Shown: positions 43,840 to 50,669 of the stretch, in pieces
Numbering within the stretch: position 1 is the stretch's first letter
Layout: the number at the start of each line of letters is the position of its first letter
NCBI GenBank assembly: GCA_017307275.1
Contig: JAFKFK010000012.1
Location: 62,001 to 126,000, forward strand
Reading direction: 5' to 3'
Origin: Alphaproteobacteria bacterium
GTDB lineage: Bacteria > Pseudomonadota > Alphaproteobacteria > Reyranellales > Reyranellaceae
Length of the DNA: 64,000 bases
Made by a program: the position numbers and the translations under genes
Notes under the pieces: generated by a model
What the model saw: only the letters and a program-made list of their open reading frames with translations
Told to the model about the DNA's origin: nothing
Databases searched by the model: none

Positions 43840-43977
43840 TGCGCTCCCGCGCCGCACGTCTCAAACGAACTTGCCTGCGAATTTACGTAACTTTTCTTCA
43901 TGCATGGCTTGTCTGCAGACGCGGCCTTGCACGATTGGCACCGGTAAACGTACGTTCAGCGCCCTCGGGAGGATTCA

Positions 43978-45180
43978 GTGACGATCAAGGGCGCTTTCGA
44001 CGGCATTACCGTACTCGACTTCACGCAGGGCATTGCGGGACCGCACGCCTCCATGCTGCTCGCCTTGCATGGCGCGGACGTCATCAAGATCGAGCCACCG
44101 GAAGGTGACTGGGGTCGCGCCCTGGGCGAGCTGAAGGGTGATCACTGTGCCCACTCCGTCGCCTTCAACCGTGGCAAGCGCTCGATCGCGCTGGACCTCA
44201 AGTCGCCTGACGGCGTCGCCGTGGTGAAGAAGGTCGCCGCCAAGGCCCATGTGATCATGGAAAGCTTCCGGCCGGGCGTCATCTCGCGGCTGGGCTTCGG
44301 CTACGAGGAGATGAAGAAGCTGAACCCGAGCGTGATCTACTGCTCGGTGTCGGGCTTCGGCCAGACCGGCCCCTACAGCAAGCGTCCCACGGTCGACGGC
44401 CTGATCCAGGCCTTCAGCGGCATGATGGTGATGAACAAGATGCCCGACGGCACGCCGTGGCGTCAGGGCATGATCGCCGTCGACGTCACGACCGGCCTCT
44501 ACACCTTCCAGGCCCTGTCGACCGCCCTGATGCGCCAGTTCCGCTACAACGAGGGCTCCTACATCGATTCCAGCCTGATGAAGGCGGCCGCTGCCTTCCA
44601 GGGCGCCAAGCTGATGGAATGGGTGTTCTCCAAGGGCGCGCCGCCAGTGCTCTACATGCCGGCCGGCAGCTACAAGTCGAAGAACGGCTACATCATGGTG
44701 AGCGCCATGCGGCCGCACCATTTCCGTCTGTTGTTCGAGCTGATCGGTCGCGACGACATCGCCAACGATCCCGACCTGCAGAGCCACGAGGATCGCATCA
44801 AGAACGCGCCCAAGATCATCAAGGCGCTGAACGAGACGATGCCCAGCAAGACCACCGAGGAGTGGATCGCGATCCTGCAGCCCAAGGACGTGTTCTGCGA
44901 GCGGGTGAACAACTACCAGGACTACCTCGATCATCCGCACGTCAAGGAGTCGGGCGCGCTCGACTGGATCGACCAAGACGGCTTCGGCCGTATGCCGGTC
45001 GCCAACATCGCGGGCCTGCCTCCGGCCTCGCAGCATGCGCCGCAGCAACATGCGCCGCATATCGGCGAGGATGGCCCGGATATCCTGCGTGAGCTGGGCT
45101 ACAGCGCCGGCGACGTCGACGCGATGTTGGCGCGCGGCGGCGTGCGCGCGCCCACGCCGGCAGACAAAGCCGCGGACTGA
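43978..45180 (+). CDS. CaiB/BaiF family III CoA-transferase
   Basis: A 400-residue family III CoA-transferase. Blocks ITVLDFTQGIAGPHASMLLAL, GADVIKIEPPEGDWGR, NRGKRSIALDLKSPDG, ESFRPGVISRLGFG and YCSVSGFGQTGPYSKRP are diagnostic. Catalytic Asp is D169 (IAVDVTTG), matching formyl-CoA transferase numbering. The GTG start has a strong GGGAGGA site. It is a separate paralogue from the one at 2836-4029, with a longer tail. It is monocistronic; a palindromic repeat follows its stop. Substrate not known. Confidence 0.92.
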   Translation: MTIKGAFDGITVLDFTQGIAGPHASMLLALHGADVIKIEPPEGDWGRALGELKGDHCAHSVAFNRGKRSIALDLKSPDGVAVVKKVAAKAHVIMESFRPGVISRLGFGYEEMKKLNPSVIYCSVSGFGQTGPYSKRPTVDGLIQAFSGMMVMNKMPDGTPWRQGMIAVDVTTGLYTFQALSTALMRQFRYNEGSYIDSSLMKAAAAFQGAKLMEWVFSKGAPPVLYMPAGSYKSKNGYIMVSAMRPHHFRLLFELIGRDDIANDPDLQSHEDRIKNAPKIIKALNETMPSKTTEEWIAILQPKDVFCERVNNYQDYLDHPHVKESGALDWIDQDGFGRMPVANIAGLPPASQHAPQQHAPHIGEDGPDILRELGYSAGDVDAMLARGGVRAPTPADKAAD

Positions 45181-45187
45181 CTTCCGT

Positions 45188-45207
45188 CTCCCCGTTCATA
45201 TGGGGAG
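45188..45207. repeat. REP-like palindrome, single copy
   Basis: CTCCCC and GGGGAG arms around GTTCATAT form a compact hairpin just 8 bp after the CoA-transferase stop. It is nearly the same (17 of 20 bases) as the palindrome at 62235-62254, so it belongs to a dispersed repeat family. It may also act as a transcript-end stabiliser; no U-tract follows. Confidence 0.65.
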
Positions 45208-45257
45208 GTGCCTGGGCCGCCGAGGCCCTGGAAGGTGTGGGTGGCCTAAGACGCTGA

Positions 45258-45779
45258 TTACGCCGCCTTCAGGAAGGTCTCGATCTCGCGGCTGTTCTGC
45301 AGCCGCACGATACGCTTTTCTTCCGAAAGTCCCCGGCAGTCGCGGGCGAAGCGCTCGCGGTTGAGACGATGGGTCTTCAACGCCCAAAGCAGAATCGAAT
45401 CGCGGCTGAACAGGGTGTTGCCGATCGTCTCGCGGTTGCCCGTGCCCCAGAGCTCCTCTCGGGTCACCACGCGCTTCACCGTGCGACGCACCAGACGCGA
45501 CATCACCACGGGCAGCGGCAGGTCGAGCCAGATCAACGTATCGGCGGGCTTCCAGACCAGGTCGCGGACCTGGCCATAGTTGCCGACGACGATCCAGCCA
45601 TCGCCAACCGTCTCGCGCTCGACGCGATGGCGGAACAGTTCGAGCGGCGCCGGCTGCCAGTCGCGGCCCCAGTAGAGCGCATCGAGTTCGATCACGCGCA
45701 AGCCAGCCTGGCCGGCCAGCCGCTCGGCCAGCCAGCTCTTGCCCGAACCTGTCGTTCCAAAGACCGCCACTCTCCGCAT
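45258..45779 (-). CDS. P-loop NTPase, adenylate-kinase-like (DNA topology modulation protein FlaR type)
   Basis: A 173-residue small P-loop protein. Walker A is VFGTTGSGKSWLAERLA. ELDALYWGRDWQPAPLELF and WIVVGNYGQVRDLVWKPADTLIWLDLPLPVVMSRLVRRT follow, a pattern found in the adenylate-kinase-like family often labelled FlaR or topology modulation protein. The catalytic substrate is not known; a small-molecule kinase role is plausible. It is convergent with the CoA-transferase and divergent from the racemase-like gene. The ATG is at 45779. Confidence 0.85.
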   Translation of the reverse strand: MRRVAVFGTTGSGKSWLAERLAGQAGLRVIELDALYWGRDWQPAPLELFRHRVERETVGDGWIVVGNYGQVRDLVWKPADTLIWLDLPLPVVMSRLVRRTVKRVVTREELWGTGNRETIGNTLFSRDSILLWALKTHRLNRERFARDCRGLSEEKRIVRLQNSREIETFLKAA

Positions 45780-45889
45780 CGTCGAACTCTAGCGCCCGCG
45801 ACTGCCCGCTCGCAGGGACGCTTTTCGCCACACCTCGTAATTGTTGCAGTAGGATTGCCGCCCATCCTTCATCGAGGCAGGTTGGCAAA

Positions 45890-46564
45890 ATGCACATCGG
45901 CTTGATCGGCGGCATCGGCCCCGCCGCGACGGATTTCTACTACCGCGGCCTCATCGACCGGCACACCCGGGCCGGTACCGTGCTGGATCTCACCATCGCG
46001 CATGCCGACGCACGCCAGATGACGGGCAATCTCGCCCTCAAGGACACCAAGGCCCAGGCCGAAATCTTCGCCAGGCTGATCCATCGGATGGCCGCTGCGG
46101 GCGCCGAAGCCGCGGCTGTAACGTCGATGGGCGGGCACTTCTGCGCCAGAGACCTCGAAGCGATCTCGCCGCTGCCTCTCATCAACGCCATTCCCGCGGT
46201 GAACGAGGCGCTGCGCGCCCGCGGCCTCAAGCGGATTGGCATCATCGGCACGCGCAACGTCATGGAAAGCGGCCTCTATGGCGGCATCACCTCGGTCGAG
46301 GTCATCCGTCCCGAAGGCGAGAAGCTGGGGCAGGTTCACGACGCCTACGTGGCCATGGCTGTTCCCGGCCATGTGACGGAGGCGCAGCGCAGCCTGTTCT
46401 TCAAGATCGGCGCGGAGCTTTGCCGCAACCATGGCGCCGAAGCAGTCGTGCTGGGCGGCACCGACCTCTTCCTGGCCTTCGCCGGCCATGACCCCGGCTT
46501 CCCGGTCATCGACTGCGCCGACATCCATGTCGACGCGATCTACGCCAGGTCAGTGGGTCGCTGA
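45890..46564 (+). CDS. Aspartate/glutamate racemase family protein lacking both catalytic Cys
   Basis: A 224-residue protein with the Asp/Glu racemase fold: HIGLIGGIGPAATDFYYRGL at the start, IPAVNEALRARGLKRIGIIGTRNVME in the middle, and HGAEAVVLGGTDL near the end. Active racemases carry Cys in a CNTxH motif and in GCTE. Here the first reads TSMGGH (Ser79 in place of Cys) and the second GGTD (Gly190 in place of Cys). Other Cys (85, 178) are elsewhere. It is therefore probably not a classical racemase. Its 3' end overlaps the convergent cyclase gene by 25 bp. Confidence 0.85.
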   Translation: MHIGLIGGIGPAATDFYYRGLIDRHTRAGTVLDLTIAHADARQMTGNLALKDTKAQAEIFARLIHRMAAAGAEAAAVTSMGGHFCARDLEAISPLPLINAIPAVNEALRARGLKRIGIIGTRNVMESGLYGGITSVEVIRPEGEKLGQVHDAYVAMAVPGHVTEAQRSLFFKIGAELCRNHGAEAVVLGGTDLFLAFAGHDPGFPVIDCADIHVDAIYARSVGR

Positions 46565-48363
46565 CGAACGGAAGACGGGCGAGCCTGCACTTCGAAGATC
46601 GCCACCGGCTGTGTCCTGCCCCTCACTACTACGGTGTCGACGGGACGCAGGGCGTAGGCCCCGGGGTCGTCCAGCCGATCCACGGTGAACTGCGAGACCA
46701 GCAGGGCCACGCGATAGTCCTTGGTCAGACTCTCCAGTCGGGCCGCGAGATTGACGGCATCGGAAATCACCGTGCCGTCCATGCGGTGCTGTTCGCCGAT
46801 CGTGCCCATCATCAGGGAGCCGGTGTTGAGGCCGATCCCGATGACAATGGGTTCGGCGCCGGCCGCCAGGCGCGTCGCATTGAAGCGCTCGAGGATCGCC
46901 AGCATCGCGAGGCCCGCACGCACGCCGTCGTCGGCTTTCTCGAACAGCGCCATGATGGCGTCGCCGATATACTTGTCGATGAAGCCGCCATGCTGGGCGA
47001 TCACCGGCCCCATCTCGGCCAGGTAGGCATTGATGAAGGCGAAGTTTTCGTCCGGCGACATCCGCTCCGACAGGGCGGTGAAGTTGCGGATGTCGGCGAA
47101 CAGGATAGTCATGTCCTGGCGCTTGTTGTCGCCCAGCGCGACCGATCGGATGTTCGGCCGGCCGATCTTGGCGAGAAAGGCGCGCGGCACGAAGCGCTCG
47201 ATCGACAGGTTGGTTTCCTTGAGATCGATGATGGTCGTCCGCACGGCGTCGCGCATGGAAGTGAAGCTCTGCGCCAACTGGCCGATCTCGTCGCGCCGTC
47301 CGACATTGGCGATCTGCTGCTCGAGATTGCCCTCCGCGATGGCGCCGGCTTCGTGCCGCAAGGTGAACAGCGGATCGAGGACCTGCCGCTGCAGCAGCCG
47401 CGCGGCGAGCCAGTAGATAAGCGGAAGCATCAAAGCCAGCACGATCATCGAACTCACGAACACATGGACGACCGCCTGTCGCGCCAGGCCGAGATCGAAG
47501 ACCACCTTGCGGATCATCAACATGGCCCCGGGCCCATCGTCCTTGCCGTCCGATCCCGAGGCCTTGAAGACGCTGTATCGGGTCGTCAGCCGGTCCTGCG
47601 CTTCGGGCGGCCGGTAGCGGCCGGCATCGAGGACCTTCTCGACGATGGCCGGGGCGAGCTGTTGGCCGACATGGATCAACGACCAGGTACCGGTACTGCT
47701 GACCAGGTAGACATCGACGTCGCGGACGTAGGGATTGGAGTCCATGGCGTCGGCGAAGAGCTCCTCAAAGAAGTACCGGCCCATCCAGGCAAAATCGCTC
47801 CGCTGCAGCGTCTCGCGGACATCCGTTGAGGCTTCGATGATGTAGTCGCGGTCGGCCGGGCCGAAATAGCTGTAGGTCTTGAGCGTGTGGGTCGCGGCCG
47901 ACAGATCAACGCCCGCGCTCCATACCCTGCCGCTGCCCATCACCCTGTCGAGAAAGTCGGTGAGCCGACCCTTGGGAAAGACGAAGCCGAGATCCGAGGG
48001 CAGGTTGGTCTGGAACACCCTGTAGTCGCGGTCGATGAAGTAGAGGTGGCCGATGCCGTACTGGGTCGCCAGCGCGTCCATCTCGGCGGACGACAGGCTC
48101 CGCGGATCGCGGCCGGCCCGCTCGACGTCGGCCGCGATCTGCGGCAACACCGTCTCCATATGCCGATGATTGCGCCTGTTCTCGCTCTGCAGCATGAGCT
48201 CGAACACGGCGAACCGCTCGCTGAGGCTCGTCTCGATCTTGCGCAGTTCTTCAGTCTGCGCCCCTGCGACCAGCCGGTACATGGCGACCGACGCCACGAT
48301 CATCGTCACGAGGCTCGCGACCACCAAAACCGCGAGCAGAAACAAACCGGCCTTGCGCTTCAT
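46540..48363 (-). CDS. Membrane adenylate/guanylate cyclase with periplasmic sensor and HAMP
   Basis: A 607-residue receptor cyclase. TM1 is about residues 5-29 and TM2 about 297-321, enclosing a large periplasmic sensing region. A HAMP-like linker (about 322-385) and a class III cyclase domain follow. Metal Asps are D424 (LFADIRNFTAL) and D468 (YIGDAIMALF). K464 in FIDKYIGD and the NLAAR motif (538-542) are the features of an active adenylate-type cyclase. Signal sensed unknown. The plain ATG at 48363 begins MKRKAGLFLL. Confidence 0.92.
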   Translation of the reverse strand: MKRKAGLFLLAVLVVASLVTMIVASVAMYRLVAGAQTEELRKIETSLSERFAVFELMLQSENRRNHRHMETVLPQIAADVERAGRDPRSLSSAEMDALATQYGIGHLYFIDRDYRVFQTNLPSDLGFVFPKGRLTDFLDRVMGSGRVWSAGVDLSAATHTLKTYSYFGPADRDYIIEASTDVRETLQRSDFAWMGRYFFEELFADAMDSNPYVRDVDVYLVSSTGTWSLIHVGQQLAPAIVEKVLDAGRYRPPEAQDRLTTRYSVFKASGSDGKDDGPGAMLMIRKVVFDLGLARQAVVHVFVSSMIVLALMLPLIYWLAARLLQRQVLDPLFTLRHEAGAIAEGNLEQQIANVGRRDEIGQLAQSFTSMRDAVRTTIIDLKETNLSIERFVPRAFLAKIGRPNIRSVALGDNKRQDMTILFADIRNFTALSERMSPDENFAFINAYLAEMGPVIAQHGGFIDKYIGDAIMALFEKADDGVRAGLAMLAILERFNATRLAAGAEPIVIGIGLNTGSLMMGTIGEQHRMDGTVISDAVNLAARLESLTKDYRVALLVSQFTVDRLDDPGAYALRPVDTVVVRGRTQPVAIFEVQARPSSVRQRPTDLA

Positions 48364-48392
48364 CCCGCGTGAGCGCGCCTCCTTCGACGCTT

Positions 48393-49016
48393 CTAGCTGT
48401 TCTGCCAGAGCCTCGTCGTATAGGCGCTCTCGACGTTGGCGTCGATCTGGGCCGCCACCTCGGCGCTCTCGCCGATGCTTTTCGCGATGATCTTGCCGAA
48501 GGAAATGCGGCCCGGCGCCGGCCAGGCTTTGGGATCCCAGAGCTTGGCGCGCACGATCGAACGGGCGCAGTGGAAGTAGCAGTGCTTGATGTGCACACGG
48601 GTCGCCAGCAGCGCCGGCTTGCCGAGCGAGCTCAACGACGCGAGCAGATCGGCATCGTCGTAGATTTCGGCCGTCCCGGAGATACGCAGCGTCTCGCCGG
48701 TCGCCGGCACCAGTGCGATGATGCCGACCTTGCCGGTCGCCAAGATGTTGCTGAGACCGAAGGCCAGGTTGTTGCCGACCCGCTCGGGGATCAGCAGTGT
48801 CCGGGAGTCCTCGATGCGGATGAAGCCGGGCTCATCGCCCTTGGGCGAAACCTCGACCGTGCCGTCCTCGGCTGTCGTGCCGACCAGCGCGAACGGACAG
48901 CGCTTCAGGAACTCGGTCGACTGCTCGTCGAGCGCGTCGAGGATCTTGCTGCGCGCCGTGGGACGCGGTTCGGCGATGATGCGGCGGAGGTCTTCCGTCG
49001 AGTTGAGGCGCGCCAT
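48393..49016 (-). CDS. Pyridoxamine 5'-phosphate oxidase-like FMN flavoprotein
   Basis: A 207-residue PPOX-fold protein (MSMEG_1061-like). FMN-binding split-barrel blocks are FALVGTTAEDGTVEVSPKGDEPGFIRIEDSRTLLIPER, GNNLAFGLSNILATGKVGIIALVPATGETLRISGTAEI and VHIKHCYFHCARSIVRAKLWDP. Such proteins are often FMN- or F420-dependent reductases, not vitamin B6 enzymes. Length matches the family. It lies 29 bp upstream of the cyclase gene on the same strand, so co-transcription is possible. Confidence 0.88.
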   Translation of the reverse strand: MARLNSTEDLRRIIAEPRPTARSKILDALDEQSTEFLKRCPFALVGTTAEDGTVEVSPKGDEPGFIRIEDSRTLLIPERVGNNLAFGLSNILATGKVGIIALVPATGETLRISGTAEIYDDADLLASLSSLGKPALLATRVHIKHCYFHCARSIVRAKLWDPKAWPAPGRISFGKIIAKSIGESAEVAAQIDANVESAYTTRLWQNS

Positions 49017-49074
49017 TCGGCAGGGCTCCCTTTAGGAATCGTTCGCAGCACAATCGACTACAAGACGGCGGGTT

Positions 49075-49527
49075 TCAACCTCGCGCCTTATGGGGACTCT
49101 CCAGCCCATCCATGTTGACGTAAAGCCGGCGCAGCGCGGCCTTGAGCTGCTCGGTTTCCTCTGCATTGAAACCTTGCAGCGCCACCTTCTCGTAGCGTTC
49201 GGCGATGGGCAGGAGGCGTCGCGTCAGGCGGCGGCCCTCCGGCGCAACATGCAGGACGACGACGCGGGCGTCCTCGGGATCGCGGCGGCGCGCCACCAAC
49301 GCCTTCTTCTCCATGCCATCGACCAGCCGCGTGAGCGTCGATACGTCGATCGACGTCGTCGCCGAGAGATCGCCCATGCGCTGCCCGTCGCGCTCGCGCA
49401 GCGCAGCAAGCACACGCCAGATCTGCAAGGTGGCGCCCAGCGGGCGAACCGCCTCGCCGAACGAGGTCGCGATCCGCGCACCGGCACGATTGAGCAGATA
49501 GGGCAGGTAGGAGCCGAGTGGACCCAT
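49075..49527 (-). CDS. MarR-family transcriptional regulator
   Basis: A 150-residue winged-helix regulator. The recognition region is MGDLSATTSIDVSTLTRLVDGMEKKALVARRRDPEDARVVVLHVAPEGRRL, standard MarR with the wing DPEDAR. The dimerisation helices flank it. The ATG at 49527 lies 4 bp past the stop of the LLM oxidoreductase, making a two-gene operon. A perfect 26-bp palindrome upstream of that operon is its probable operator, so the gene is likely autoregulated and effector-released. The effector might be the LLM substrate. Confidence 0.92.
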   Translation of the reverse strand: MGPLGSYLPYLLNRAGARIATSFGEAVRPLGATLQIWRVLAALRERDGQRMGDLSATTSIDVSTLTRLVDGMEKKALVARRRDPEDARVVVLHVAPEGRRLTRRLLPIAERYEKVALQGFNAEETEQLKAALRRLYVNMDGLESPHKARG

Positions 49528-49531
49528 CGGC

Positions 49532-50590
49532 TCAGCCGGCAAAGTGCGGCGCGATCTCGCGCATGAAGCGCTCCATCTGCTCCTTCACCATCGCATGCGG
49601 CTTCTGCCCGTAGTTGAAGTAGAGGATCACCTCGGCGACACCGGCCGCCTCGACCTGCTTCAGCGTGTCGACGATATGCTGCGGGCTGCCGCAGAGGATC
49701 GACTTGTCGGTCAGTTTCTCCGGCCGCATGTCGCGCAGGATGTTCACGATATCGACGAAGTACTTGTAGGTGGGTGGCACCTTCTCGCCCGACGACGATG
49801 GGAACGCCGCGATCAGCGCATCCTGGAAATAGCGCACCAGCGCTTCCTTGCCGTACTGCTCCTCTTCCGGCGTCGAAGCGATGTGCACGAAGTAGGAGCA
49901 CATGGCGCGCCGCATCGGCCGCTTGAAGCCCGTCTCGCAGGTCTCACGATAGACGCGCACGGCGTCGGCCAGCGAGCCGTAGACCATGGCCGCCGCAAAG
50001 GGCGCATAGATCACGTTCCAGTCGTTCTTGGCGGCAAGCTCCATCGACGGCCGCGAGAAGCACGCGACATAGGGCCGGAGCGGCTGCTGCGCCGGCTTCG
50101 GCCGGATTTCGACGTCCTTGAATTCGTAGAACTTGCCCTTGTGCGACCACTTGCCGGTTTCGGTCCAAGCGCGCCACACGATCTCGAGTCCCTCGGCGAA
50201 CAGCTCGGAGGACTCCTCGAACGGCGCCTGGAACGGCTCGTACTCCTTGCGGTCGTAGCCACGGCCAGCCGCGAAATCGACCCTACCGCCGGAGAGAAGA
50301 TCGAGCGTCGCCCACTCCTCGGCGACATGCAGCGGGTGATGAACCGGCAGGAGCGTGACCGCCGGCGCCAGGCGCAGCTTCGTCGTGGCGCCCGCAAGCT
50401 GTGCCAGCATTGCCAGCGGCGAGGCGTTGACGCCCAGCAGGTTGAAATGGTGCTCGCCAATCCAGGCCGAGTTCAGCCCGACCTTCTCTGCCCACAGCGC
50501 CTCGGCATAGATGTCCTTGAGGAAGTCCTCGGCTGTGCGCGTGTTTCCCGGATAACGGTTGTCGCTCAGCGTGAAGTAGCCGAATTGCAT
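49532..50590 (-). CDS. LLM-class flavin-dependent oxidoreductase (luciferase-like monooxygenase)
   Basis: A 352-residue bacterial luciferase-like flavin monooxygenase. Family blocks are MQFGYFTLSDNRYPG, EALWAEKVGLNSAWIGEHHFN, LAPAVTLLPVHHPLHVAEEWATLDLLSGGRVDFAAGRGYDRKEYEPF and the C-terminal CGSPQHIVDTLKQVEAAGVAEVILYFNYG. It uses reduced FMN supplied by another reductase to oxidise or desulfonate a small molecule. It is the first gene of an operon with a MarR regulator. GGAGG lies before the ATG. Confidence 0.92.
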   Translation of the reverse strand: MQFGYFTLSDNRYPGNTRTAEDFLKDIYAEALWAEKVGLNSAWIGEHHFNLLGVNASPLAMLAQLAGATTKLRLAPAVTLLPVHHPLHVAEEWATLDLLSGGRVDFAAGRGYDRKEYEPFQAPFEESSELFAEGLEIVWRAWTETGKWSHKGKFYEFKDVEIRPKPAQQPLRPYVACFSRPSMELAAKNDWNVIYAPFAAAMVYGSLADAVRVYRETCETGFKRPMRRAMCSYFVHIASTPEEEQYGKEALVRYFQDALIAAFPSSSGEKVPPTYKYFVDIVNILRDMRPEKLTDKSILCGSPQHIVDTLKQVEAAGVAEVILYFNYGQKPHAMVKEQMERFMREIAPHFAG

Positions 50591-50626
50591 GATCGCCTCC
50601 CGTTTTGGCGATCATCCGCTCCTCTC

Positions 50627-50652
50627 GATATATTTGCAAATGCAAATATATC
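50627..50652. promoter_or_regulatory. Perfect 26-bp palindromic operator of the LLM-MarR operon
   Basis: Arms GATATATTTGCA and TGCAAATATATC flank AA, giving a perfect 12+2+12 palindrome. It is AT-rich in a GC-rich setting. It lies 37 bp upstream of the LLM start and 17 bp from the end of the TonB receptor gene, so it can overlap only the LLM promoter. The TTGCA-N2-TGCAA core is the kind of site MarR dimers bind, and a MarR gene is in the operon. Confidence 0.88.
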
Positions 50653-50669
50653 ACAAAGCCGTCACTGCT

